Shown one piece after another: positions 1 through 5,860 of a stretch of DNA of 6,017 bases. The DNA is taken from assembly GCA_964421875.1 (NCBI GenBank), contig CAYQZD010000173.1, positions 1-6,017 of the forward strand, read 5' to 3'. Within the stretch, counting starts at the first letter, position 1, and each line of letters begins with the position of its first letter. The notes beneath the pieces were generated by a model. That model had not been told where the DNA came from. It made no database searches and was given only the letters and a program-made list of their open reading frames with translations. A program made the translations under genes and the position numbers. This stretch comes from CAYQZD01 sp964421875. GTDB taxonomy: Bacteria > Electryoneota > Tariuqbacteria > Tariuqbacterales > Tariuqbacteraceae.

Positions 1-78
1 TAACCGCGGAAGATATAAGACTATAAATAAATCAAAACATTTGGGAAACAGATCCAAAAAAAGATTGTCCTATAATCT

Positions 79-323
79 GTCATTCCCGCGAAAGCGGGAG
101 TCCAGTATCTCATACAAATACAAGAAGATGGATTCTTGCTTGCCAGACTATTCGAGAATACCTGATATAGTATGATGTCATTCTGAACGAAGTGAAGAAT
201 CTCTTGTTTATAAATGATTTACTAAAATGCAGATGCTTCGCTTCGCTCAGCATGACATATTGTCGGACAGACTGTTGCGCAGGAATGACATCATTTTTTC
301 TATCATTCTTTCCAAGAATGACT
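79..323. repeat. Nested cluster of GTCATTC-type palindromic repeats
   Basis: The gene-free stretch 1-361 is dominated by short palindromes. GTCATTCCCGCGAAA at 79-93 is matched in inverted orientation by 275-289 (13 of 15 positions). The sequence right after the left copy also folds locally, as CCCGC-GAAA-GCGGG at 85-98. A different palindrome (175-258) lies between these arms. A further small hairpin, CATTCTT-TCC-AAGAATG, lies at 304-320 and resembles a diverged copy in reverse orientation. Repeats of this style are scattered in many bacterial genomes and are thought to be non-autonomous mobile or REP-like sequences; that is general knowledge, not shown here. Positions 1-78 are AT-rich with nothing I can name. 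Confidence 0.7.
175..258. repeat. REP-like palindrome, GAACGAAGTGAAG family, copy 1
   Basis: The left arm 175-202 and the right arm 231-258 are inverted repeats matching at 24 of 28 positions, with a 28-base AT-rich loop between them. The left arm has the core GAACGAAGTGAAG and starts ATGTCATTCTG. The right arm read in reverse has GAGCGAAGCGAAG. The same 13-base core recurs in the palindrome at 3100-3178, so the two are members of one family. A transcript through this region would form a long imperfect hairpin. Confidence 0.8.
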
Positions 324-345
324 GTAACGGATTTTAACTGAACTG

Positions 346-360
346 ATATCGATATAAGGA
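346..360 (+). promoter_or_regulatory. Palindrome and ribosome-binding site before the Rieske-like gene
   Basis: ATATCGATAT (346-355) is a perfect 10-base palindrome directly followed by AAGGA (356-360), the only Shine-Dalgarno-like sequence nearby. AAGGA lies 1 base before the ATG at 362, 10 bases before an in-frame TTG at 371 and 16 bases before an ATG at 377. The spacing therefore does not support the first ATG. Whether the palindrome binds a regulator is unknown; it may be chance in AT-rich DNA. Confidence 0.3.
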
Positions 361-361
361 T

Positions 362-928
362 ATGATTATCTTGAGGATGAAATATCATATTCTATCATCC
401 GCATTTGTGGTCGTGTTAATGCTTCTCCTGTATGCTCTCGTCGCCAGTGCGCAAACCAATGATGAATCCCCTGACACTCAAATTATTGAGGAGAAAATGG
501 TGAAGGTCGATACCGCTAAAAGCAACAAACTGAACTTCTTCAAACGGCTTTTGGGTAAATGTATCACCCAACCCCCTTCGGACCCCGGCTGCTGGAAATT
601 CGAAGAGGGTAAAGTGGTGATTGAACTGCAGCGAGCCCCCGAACTATCCCAAGAAAACGGAGCCCTCCGCCTCGAAAATGATAAGCTGCCGGTGAAACTG
701 CTGGTGATTCGCGGCGATGATGGCGCCTACTACGCCTTCCAGAATAAATGCACTCACGGAGGCCGGCGGCTCGATCCTGTCCCCGGAGGGGGAACTGTCC
801 AGTGTTGCAGCGTGGGTAAGTCAACCTTCGATTACGAGGGAAAAGTCCTTGCCGGCTCAGCCAAGGAAGGAATCAAGGTCCTTCCCCTGGTTCTGGAGGA
901 CGGAAAGCTGATTGTAAGTGTCGATTAA
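362..928 (+). CDS. Exported Rieske-like [2Fe-2S] domain protein with altered ligand set
   Basis: The 188-residue protein starts with a signal peptide: basic residues R5/K7, a hydrophobic stretch at about 11-28 and a likely cleavage after VASA (residue 30). It should be exported; a retained N-terminal anchor is the alternative. The C-terminal 100 residues look like a Rieske domain. RGDDGAYYAFQNKCTHGG carries C130-x-H132, the first ligand pair, and QCCSVGKSTFDYEGKVLAG aligns with the usual C-x2-H-G-x-x-F-D-x-x-x-G block. In that second block the histidine position is glycine (G152) followed by lysine (K153), and the cysteine is doubled (C148, C149). A further pair, C67 and C77, sits in a KCITQPPSDPGCW segment before the domain. 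Electron transfer is the family role, but whether this protein binds a normal cluster is open. The given start is the longest reading; TTG 371 or ATG 377 fits ribosome spacing or the signal peptide better. The receiver gene follows 46 bases downstream. Confidence 0.8.
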   Translation: MIILRMKYHILSSAFVVVLMLLLYALVASAQTNDESPDTQIIEEKMVKVDTAKSNKLNFFKRLLGKCITQPPSDPGCWKFEEGKVVIELQRAPELSQENGALRLENDKLPVKLLVIRGDDGAYYAFQNKCTHGGRRLDPVPGGGTVQCCSVGKSTFDYEGKVLAGSAKEGIKVLPLVLEDGKLIVSVD

Positions 929-974
929 TTTTATTATTACAGCTTAAACTCCGGCGGATATCATTGGTAATATT

Positions 975-1346
975 ATGAGCCGCAGAAAGAAAATACTCCT
1001 GGTCGACGATGAAGCAGGGATGCGGCAGATTATGAAGCAGATTCTGAAGGAACTTGGAGATTTCGAATTCTATGAAGCCGCAAACGGCGTCAGCGCGGTA
1101 ACGGAAGCTCTGCGTGCAAAACCCGATATAATCTTTCTGGATGTTTTAATGCCGGTTCTTGACGGCGTGGAAACCCTGAAGCAAATTAAGGAAGAAGATG
1201 ACATTAAGAACATCCCCGTGATTATGGTGACTTCGGAAAGCAGTTTAAAAGTAGTGCGGGAAGTGATAAAGCAGGGAGCCGCCGATTACATTGTAAAACC
1301 ATTTGAACTTAAAACCTTGCAGGAAAAAGCCCAAAAATGGCTCTGA
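975..1346 (+). CDS. Stand-alone response regulator receiver protein (CheY-like)
   Basis: The 123-residue protein is one receiver domain with no output domain. All the key residues are present: the acidic pair D11-D12 in ILLVDDE, the phosphorylated aspartate D56 in IIFLDVLMP, T86 in MVTSES, and K108 followed by P109 in YIVKPF. Y105 occupies the aromatic switch position. It should be cytoplasmic, be phosphorylated by a histidine kinase and act through protein contact, as CheY or Spo0F do. No kinase or chemotaxis gene is present here, so partner and output are unknown. The start ATG has only a weak upstream ribosome site (a GGCGGA about 15 bases away). The spacing to the Rieske-like gene allows co-transcription. 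The next 189 bases, up to the antiporter start, hold no gene I trust. Confidence 0.93.
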   Translation: MSRRKKILLVDDEAGMRQIMKQILKELGDFEFYEAANGVSAVTEALRAKPDIIFLDVLMPVLDGVETLKQIKEEDDIKNIPVIMVTSESSLKVVREVIKQGAADYIVKPFELKTLQEKAQKWL

Positions 1347-1524
1347 AATCAGCTCGTCCGGATGAAAAAATCTACACTTCGCATCCACCGTCAACCATCC
1401 CCGCCTTACTCCTTAAAAAGTCAAGATTGCTTATCCAAATCGCACTATACTCAAGCATTACTAAGCCCGGAAACGACACTAATTCCACTATTTTGAATAT
1501 TGACAATGCGTGTTTATCATAACC

Positions 1525-1529
1525 GGAGG
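1525..1529 (+). promoter_or_regulatory. Ribosome-binding site of the antiporter gene
   Basis: GGAGG lies 6 bases before the ATG at 1536. This fixes the start there rather than at the in-frame TTG at 1500, which would add 12 polar residues in front of a good signal peptide. Confidence 0.85.
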
Positions 1530-1535
1530 CGTTGT

Positions 1536-3074
1536 ATGACCAGCAGATATTTATACATATTCTTAACGCTCGTTCTCATTATCACCTTTTCCGCCGCCTG
1601 CGGAGCCGCGATTGCGCAGGAACACCAGACCGACACCGCCGTCGCGCTCCCTCAAAATCCTGAAATTGAAACCCAGCATCAGGCTGAACACCACGGCGAA
1701 GAAGCCGCCCATCACGAAACCGGCATTGGCAAAAAACTCGGACTCTTCACCATCATTCCCTTCGTCGGAATCCTGTTGTCCATTGCGCTTTTTCCACTGT
1801 TCGCACCTAAATTTTGGGAACATCATTATCCCAAGGTTTCAGCCTTCTGGGCGCTGCTATTCGCTGTGCCCTTTCTGATTTTCTACGGCGGGGATGCGTT
1901 TTACGAAATCCTCCACATCTACCTCGTCGATTATTTTCCCTTTATCATACTGTTATGGGGACTCTTCACCGTTTCCGGAGGCATATTACTGAGGGGGACC
2001 TTAAAGGGAACTCCCACGGTAAACACTCTTATCCTTGTAATCGGCGCCGCCCTCGCTTCCTGGATGGGAACCACCGGAGCCGCGATGCTTTTGATTCGAC
2101 CCATCATCCGCGCCAACGCCCACCGCAAAAACAAGATGCACATAATTATCTTCTTTATTTTCCTTGTCGCTAACATCGGCGGCTCCTTGACCCCGCTGGG
2201 AGACCCGCCCCTCTTCTTAGGATTCCTGCACGGCGTCCCCTTCTTCTGGACCTTCAACATCTTTCCCCATATGCTTTTTATGGTGGTTTGTCTGCTGGTG
2301 ATTTTCTTCATACTGGACACCATAATGTATAAACGGGAGAAAGCGGCTCCCGATCCCCAGGAAAAAGTCCCCTTAAAACTCGAAGGACTGCACAATTTCA
2401 TCTTCCTCGCCGGCATTTTAGGCGCGGTGCTGATGTCCGGTAAATGGCGTCCCGGAGGCTTCTATCTCTTCGATGTCCACGTTCAGTTTCAGAACCTCTC
2501 CCGCGATATAATCATCATCGCGATGGGCCTTCTCTCCCTCATTACCACCGCTAAAATCACCCGTAAAGACAACAAATTTACCTGGGAGCCCATCCGCGAA
2601 GTGGCTTACCTCTTCGCCGGTATCTTTATGACCATTGTTCCCGCGCTCGCCCTCCTTAGAGCCGGTTCCGAAGGAAAACTCGCTTTCATAATGGAAACCG
2701 TCAAAGACCCCTGGCACTACTTCTGGGTTACCGGGATACTCTCCAGTTTCCTGGACAACGCCCCGACCTATCTAACCTTCTTCAACTCCGCCCTGGGGAG
2801 CCTCAATCTAACCGAGCCTCAGGTTCATTCGATACTCACCGGCGCAGTGCATTCGCCTGTCGGAAACGAGTTTGTTTTTCTCCTCAAAGCTATCTCCGCC
2901 GGAGCCGTGTTCTTCGGCGCTAATACCTATATCGGGAACGCCCCCAACTTTATGGTTCGCTCCATCGCCGAGGAAAACAAAATCAAGATGCCCAGCTTCT
3001 TCGGTTATATGATTTGGTCGGTTGGTATTCTGGGACCGCTTTTTGTCGCTGTTACCTTTGTTTTCTTTAAATAG
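1536..3074 (+). CDS. Sodium:proton antiporter, NhaD / CitMHS-like (ion transporter superfamily)
   Basis: The 512-residue protein is an inner-membrane transporter with roughly ten to twelve hydrophobic segments between residue 68 and the C-terminus. Two half-repeats with matching re-entrant motifs support the ion transporter (IT) superfamily: GGSLTPLGDPPLFLGFLHG (about 215-233) in the first half, and SFLDNAPTYLTFF (404-416) plus FGANTYIGNAPNFMV (460-474) in the second. The GDPP and GNAPN signatures resemble NhaD, ArsB and CitMHS-type carriers. Sodium/proton exchange is the likeliest role; a carboxylate or metalloid substrate cannot be excluded. Residues 1-27 form a cleavable signal peptide (AIA before Q28). 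About 35 polar residues follow, rich in Glu and His (H30, H48, H52, H53, H59, H60), and would face the periplasm. The next gene is 177 bases away, beyond a palindromic repeat, so this gene probably ends its own transcript. Confidence 0.87.
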   Translation: MTSRYLYIFLTLVLIITFSAACGAAIAQEHQTDTAVALPQNPEIETQHQAEHHGEEAAHHETGIGKKLGLFTIIPFVGILLSIALFPLFAPKFWEHHYPKVSAFWALLFAVPFLIFYGGDAFYEILHIYLVDYFPFIILLWGLFTVSGGILLRGTLKGTPTVNTLILVIGAALASWMGTTGAAMLLIRPIIRANAHRKNKMHIIIFFIFLVANIGGSLTPLGDPPLFLGFLHGVPFFWTFNIFPHMLFMVVCLLVIFFILDTIMYKREKAAPDPQEKVPLKLEGLHNFIFLAGILGAVLMSGKWRPGGFYLFDVHVQFQNLSRDIIIIAMGLLSLITTAKITRKDNKFTWEPIREVAYLFAGIFMTIVPALALLRAGSEGKLAFIMETVKDPWHYFWVTGILSSFLDNAPTYLTFFNSALGSLNLTEPQVHSILTGAVHSPVGNEFVFLLKAISAGAVFFGANTYIGNAPNFMVRSIAEENKIKMPSFFGYMIWSVGILGPLFVAVTFVFFK

Positions 3075-3099
3075 TTTCTGTTGAAAAAGTCCTTTATCT

Positions 3100-3178
3100 G
3101 TCATTGCGAACGAAGTGAAGCAATCTTTAAGCTATTATATAACAATAGATTGCTTCGTCGCTTCGCTTCCTCGCAATG
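3100..3178. repeat. REP-like palindrome, GAACGAAGTGAAG family, copy 2
   Basis: The left arm starts GTCATTGCGAACGAAGTGAAG at 3100. The outer stem pairs CATTGCGA (3102-3109) with TCGCAATG (3171-3178). The inner stem pairs GAAGCAATCT (3117-3126) with AGATTGCTTC (3147-3156), both perfectly. The right arm is about seven bases longer because of an extra CTTCG-like unit. It lies 25 bases after the antiporter stop and shares its 13-base core with the palindrome at 175-258. It could also slow or end transcription from the antiporter, but no T-run follows it. Confidence 0.8.
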
Positions 3179-3223
3179 AAAATTTCAGAGTTTTGCAATA
3201 AGCACTAAATAATACCCAGGAAC

Positions 3224-3249
3224 TTCTCCTCCTGTCTGTACGAGGAGAA
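3224..3249 (+). promoter_or_regulatory. Hairpin burying the ribosome-binding site of the carboxypeptidase gene
   Basis: TTCTCCTC (3224-3231) and GAGGAGAA (3242-3249) form a perfect 8-base stem with a 10-base loop. The right arm contains GAGGAG (3242-3247), the best Shine-Dalgarno sequence for the peptidase, 4 bases before the TTG at 3252 and 19 before the ATG at 3267. The stem is followed by a T-rich run (CTTTGTTTTGTGTT), so an intrinsic terminator for transcripts entering from the antiporter gene is a second reading. Both functions could coexist. The stem is seen; regulation is inferred. Confidence 0.55.
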
Positions 3250-3251
3250 CT

Positions 3252-5132
3252 TTGTTTTGTGTTATTATGGTTTCCGCCTGGTACACGAAGATATTTTTAG
3301 CGGGATTCTTGGCAGTCTTCATCCTGTTTGGGATACTTTCTATTCAACCATCCCCGGCACAGGTCACCGCCGCGGATATCGTCTGGGACTTCGAAGCCGC
3401 CAGCCTGGATACCGCCATCACCCAGACCGTCAACGACGTCCTGCTCCGGCTGCGAGCCGACCCCACGCCCGGCGACCTCTATGGCTGGTACTGCTTCAAA
3501 ATCGCGCAGAACGCCGCCGGACAGACCGTGAACTTCACCATCGACAATCCCGACAACTGGGTCTCGGAAAACCACAAACCGGTATATTCCTACGACGGTG
3601 AAAACTGGGCGAGAATCGAAAACGTCTGGATGCACTGGAGCACTCAATGCTTTTTCCAGAATTTCACTGCAGACAGCGTCTACATCGCTCAGGGATTTCC
3701 TTATACTTATTCCGATTTGATGGAAGAACTTGACGCCCGCTCTATTTCGCCCTGTTTCCAATACGAAATTATCGGGCAAAGCGTCCACAACCGGGGCATT
3801 CCGCTTGTCACCATCGACCGTCCGGATTATCCCCAATCAGAGAAACAGACCTGCTGGATAATATCACGCCAGCACCCGATGGAGTCCCAGACAAGTTTCG
3901 TCATCAGCGGACTGATGGAATTTCTGCTGGCGACTCAAATCGGCGCGGAAATCCTGCAGTACATCTCCTTCAAAATCGTCCCGATGGTCAACGTCGACGG
4001 CGTCGCCGAAGGCATTTCCCGCCAGAACGCCAATGGAATCAACCTCAACCGCTGCTGGGCATACGATACCACTTACGCAGGTGAAGAGCCTGAAGTCAAC
4101 GCCGTTCACCGCGCCATCGACCAGTGGATTGCCGGCGGGGGGCGAGTGGACCTTTTTCTCGATATGCACGCCGCCCCCGACCTCTACGATTTTGGTTTCA
4201 AGCTCGCCGCTTCCTACGCTTACCTGCAGTATTGGGAGGACGTCAACACTTTTGTCCATCACTTGGACCGCAACGATCCTTATCAAAGTTTCGACCGCTG
4301 GCGTGACCAGACCCAAAGCTACGGTTCCGGTCTGTCAAAAATGGCGATGTACCAGCAACACGGTATTCCCGGCGTATCAAGCGAAAATTCCTGGGGACGC
4401 CGCTGGAACGGAAGTCCTTTGACCATCCCCGGTTTGACCTTCGAAGGGCAGTTCTACTCTAAAGCCGTCTTCGACTATTTACATCCGCTCGATTTTACCG
4501 ATTCTCTAGGCAATCGAGTCGATACTGTAATCTCCGGCGAATCCATTCATATTACAGTCTGCGACCTGGATGAGGATTGGCGTCAAACGATAAGGGACGT
4601 GATATACGTCGGTCTAATCTCCTCCGCCGGAGACAGTGAAACGGTGTTTCTCCTTGAGACCGGAGTTTCTACCGGGTTGTTTCAAAGCGCAGGCGGCATT
4701 ACCTTGATAGAGGGTACACCCGCGCCTGGAAACGGCTTCCTCGAAGTCGTCCCCCCGGAACGGATAACCGCCGTCTATGTCGATGACGACTTCCCCCGCG
4801 ATTCCAGTTGGACCTACGCCTGGGCGCTGCCCTCGCAATCGGTTCAGTATCACCCTTGGATGGCGTCGCCAACACTTGAAATTTCTGTGTTTCCCAATCC
4901 TTTCAATCAGATGACTCGAATAGCCTTTAACCTCCTCCGTTCCAGCTATGCGATTCTGTCCGTTTATGATATTCAGGGCAGGGAAGTCGCGCGGCTCAAT
5001 GACGGTATCCTTCAAGCCGGGGCGCATACTATGGAGTGGCAGGCGGCGTCGGCGCCGTCGGGGGTGTACTTCGCCAGGATGGTGAATTCCGGTAATGTTG
5101 TGTGTGTGAGGAAAATCATCCTGGAAAAATAA
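3252..5132 (+). CDS. Secreted M14 zinc carboxypeptidase (CCP-like) with T9SS sorting domain
   Basis: The 626-residue protein has four parts. A signal peptide (hydrophobic at about 14-31, cleavage near PAQ 37) sends it through the inner membrane. Residues 44-145 resemble the beta-domain that precedes the catalytic domain in cytosolic carboxypeptidases (DFEAASLD, LYGWYCFKI, PVYSYDGENWARIE). The M14 peptidase core (about 150-412) has zinc ligands H208 and E211 in RQHPMES and H306 in FLDMHAAP. Its substrate-binding block is NVDGV...R257...GINLNR267, and the likely catalytic glutamate is E378 in GVSSENSW. Residues 425-512 look like one copy of an exoprotein beta-module (TVFLLETGVSTGLFQS). Residues 542-626 are a T9SS type A sorting domain (FPNPFN, VYDIQGREV, SGVYFARM, KIILEK), so export across the outer membrane is expected. 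It should remove C-terminal residues from extracellular peptides; specificity is unknown. Start TTG 3252 is chosen for its ribosome-site spacing; ATG 3267 is the alternative. Confidence 0.88.
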   Translation: MFCVIMVSAWYTKIFLAGFLAVFILFGILSIQPSPAQVTAADIVWDFEAASLDTAITQTVNDVLLRLRADPTPGDLYGWYCFKIAQNAAGQTVNFTIDNPDNWVSENHKPVYSYDGENWARIENVWMHWSTQCFFQNFTADSVYIAQGFPYTYSDLMEELDARSISPCFQYEIIGQSVHNRGIPLVTIDRPDYPQSEKQTCWIISRQHPMESQTSFVISGLMEFLLATQIGAEILQYISFKIVPMVNVDGVAEGISRQNANGINLNRCWAYDTTYAGEEPEVNAVHRAIDQWIAGGGRVDLFLDMHAAPDLYDFGFKLAASYAYLQYWEDVNTFVHHLDRNDPYQSFDRWRDQTQSYGSGLSKMAMYQQHGIPGVSSENSWGRRWNGSPLTIPGLTFEGQFYSKAVFDYLHPLDFTDSLGNRVDTVISGESIHITVCDLDEDWRQTIRDVIYVGLISSAGDSETVFLLETGVSTGLFQSAGGITLIEGTPAPGNGFLEVVPPERITAVYVDDDFPRDSSWTYAWALPSQSVQYHPWMASPTLEISVFPNPFNQMTRIAFNLLRSSYAILSVYDIQGREVARLNDGILQAGAHTMEWQAASAPSGVYFARMVNSGNVVCVRKIILEK

Positions 5133-5163
5133 AAATACCGATATAAACAACAGGTAAAGTTCT

Positions 5164-5607
5164 ATGTTCAAAAAAATAGTCTGCCCGCTGGATTTCAGCG
5201 ATAATTCCCTGAAAGCTTTGAAAACGGCTGCGGAATTAGCTAACCTTTGCCAATCCGGCTTGGTATTGCTGCATGTTGAAGAATCTTTTATGTCAGAGGA
5301 AGAGATGATGATGCTTCGCGTAAGTCCTGAACATTATCAGGAGGTGCAGAAGCAGAAGGCGCTGGAGGCGAAACGTCAGATGAGCGAGGCTGCCGAAGGG
5401 CTGGAACTGAAGGATGTCGATGTCGAATTCGTCCTGCGGGAAGGCTCGCCCCGCCGGGATATCCCTGATACAGCCCGGGAAATCGGGGCTGACCTCATCG
5501 TCCTTTCCAGCACCGGCAGGGACACCCTAATGGAAAAAATCATCGGCTCCACCGCCGAAGCCGTAGTCCGCCAATCCAAAATCCCGGTGATGATTGTATA
5601 TAGCTGA
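5164..5607 (+). CDS. Universal stress protein, single UspA domain
   Basis: The 147-residue protein matches the usual length of a one-domain universal stress protein. It opens with the typical first strand KKIVCPLDFSDNS, including D10 at the nucleotide-binding position. The ATP loop near the C-terminus reads S115-x2-G118-x9-G128-S129 (STGRDTLMEKIIGST). Apart from serine in place of the first glycine, the G-2x-G-9x-G(S/T) signature of ATP-binding members is intact. It ends with the typical strand IPVMIVYS. The middle (43-80) is a charged helix with several methionines. It is cytoplasmic, and the family supports survival under stress or starvation. It starts 31 bases after the carboxypeptidase stop with no terminator between and a weak AGG ribosome site (5152-5154), so co-transcription is possible. 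Confidence 0.94.
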   Translation: MFKKIVCPLDFSDNSLKALKTAAELANLCQSGLVLLHVEESFMSEEEMMMLRVSPEHYQEVQKQKALEAKRQMSEAAEGLELKDVDVEFVLREGSPRRDIPDTAREIGADLIVLSSTGRDTLMEKIIGSTAEAVVRQSKIPVMIVYS

Positions 5608-5732
5608 ATCTATCGCCTGAATTCCAAATCACCGCGCTCTCAATCGGTCTCTATCTACTTTCACTATTGTTTTGGTATCACTTTACTTATCTGAAGTTGT
5701 ACCCCCCAGATTCTGTGTCATACGATTAAAAC

Positions 5733-5762
5733 ATTCACCCAAAGGGTGAATTATTTCTTTCT
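5733..5762 (+). terminator. Terminator-like hairpin downstream of the stress protein gene
   Basis: ATTCACCC (5733-5740) and GGGTGAAT (5744-5751) form a perfect 8-base stem with an AAA loop, followed by TATTTCTTTCT. This is the best intrinsic-terminator candidate for the transcript carrying the stress protein gene, although it lies 125 bases past the stop codon. It also lies inside the MITE-like element, so it may belong to that instead. The T-tract is interrupted, so efficiency is doubtful. Confidence 0.5.
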
Positions 5763-5830
5763 GAGTCTATTAGTGTTTATTATTACGATTAGGACTCAAA
5801 TATTTGTTTTAATTGATTATGTATCGGTGA

Positions 5831-5860
5831 AATCAGCGTAAATCAGTGTTAATCAGTGAT
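5831..5860. repeat. Three-copy 10-base tandem repeat, AATCAGYGTW
   Basis: AATCAGCGTA, AATCAGTGTT and AATCAGTGAT follow each other without gaps. A related pair, AATCTGCTT and AATCTGCTGTG, followed by another AATC, appears at 5941-5964 outside the MITE-like element. The units share AATC(A/T)G. The function is unknown; helical phasing at 10 bases would place each copy on the same face of the DNA. Confidence 0.65.

Noticed and set aside
110..388. A 92-codon open frame on the minus strand
   Set aside because: Much of it is translated from the palindromic repeat; peptides of the MLSEAKHL / SFRMT type are typical of reading such repeats as protein. It also overlaps the start of the Rieske-like gene.
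1427..1451. Possible promoter for the antiporter (TTGCTT ... TATACT)
   Set aside because: The spacer is only 13 bases, too short for a standard sigma-70 promoter, and the organism's consensus is unknown.
1337..1522. A 61-codon plus-strand frame between the receiver and the antiporter
   Set aside because: It starts inside the receiver gene, has no ribosome-binding site, is not recognisable and has low-complexity composition.
1584..1605. Lipoprotein signal at C22 of the antiporter (FSAAC)
   Set aside because: The residues before the cysteine do not form a good lipobox (Ser at -3 instead of Leu), and a standard cleavage site AIA-Q follows.
1931..2416. A 161-codon minus-strand frame inside the antiporter gene
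   Set aside because: It is a shadow of the strongly supported antiporter frame, with no recognisable domain.
4614..5171. A 185-codon minus-strand frame opposite the end of the carboxypeptidase
   Set aside because: It lies opposite the T9SS sorting domain and beta-module, which are clearly coding on the plus strand; its product is Arg/Gly/His-rich without a motif.
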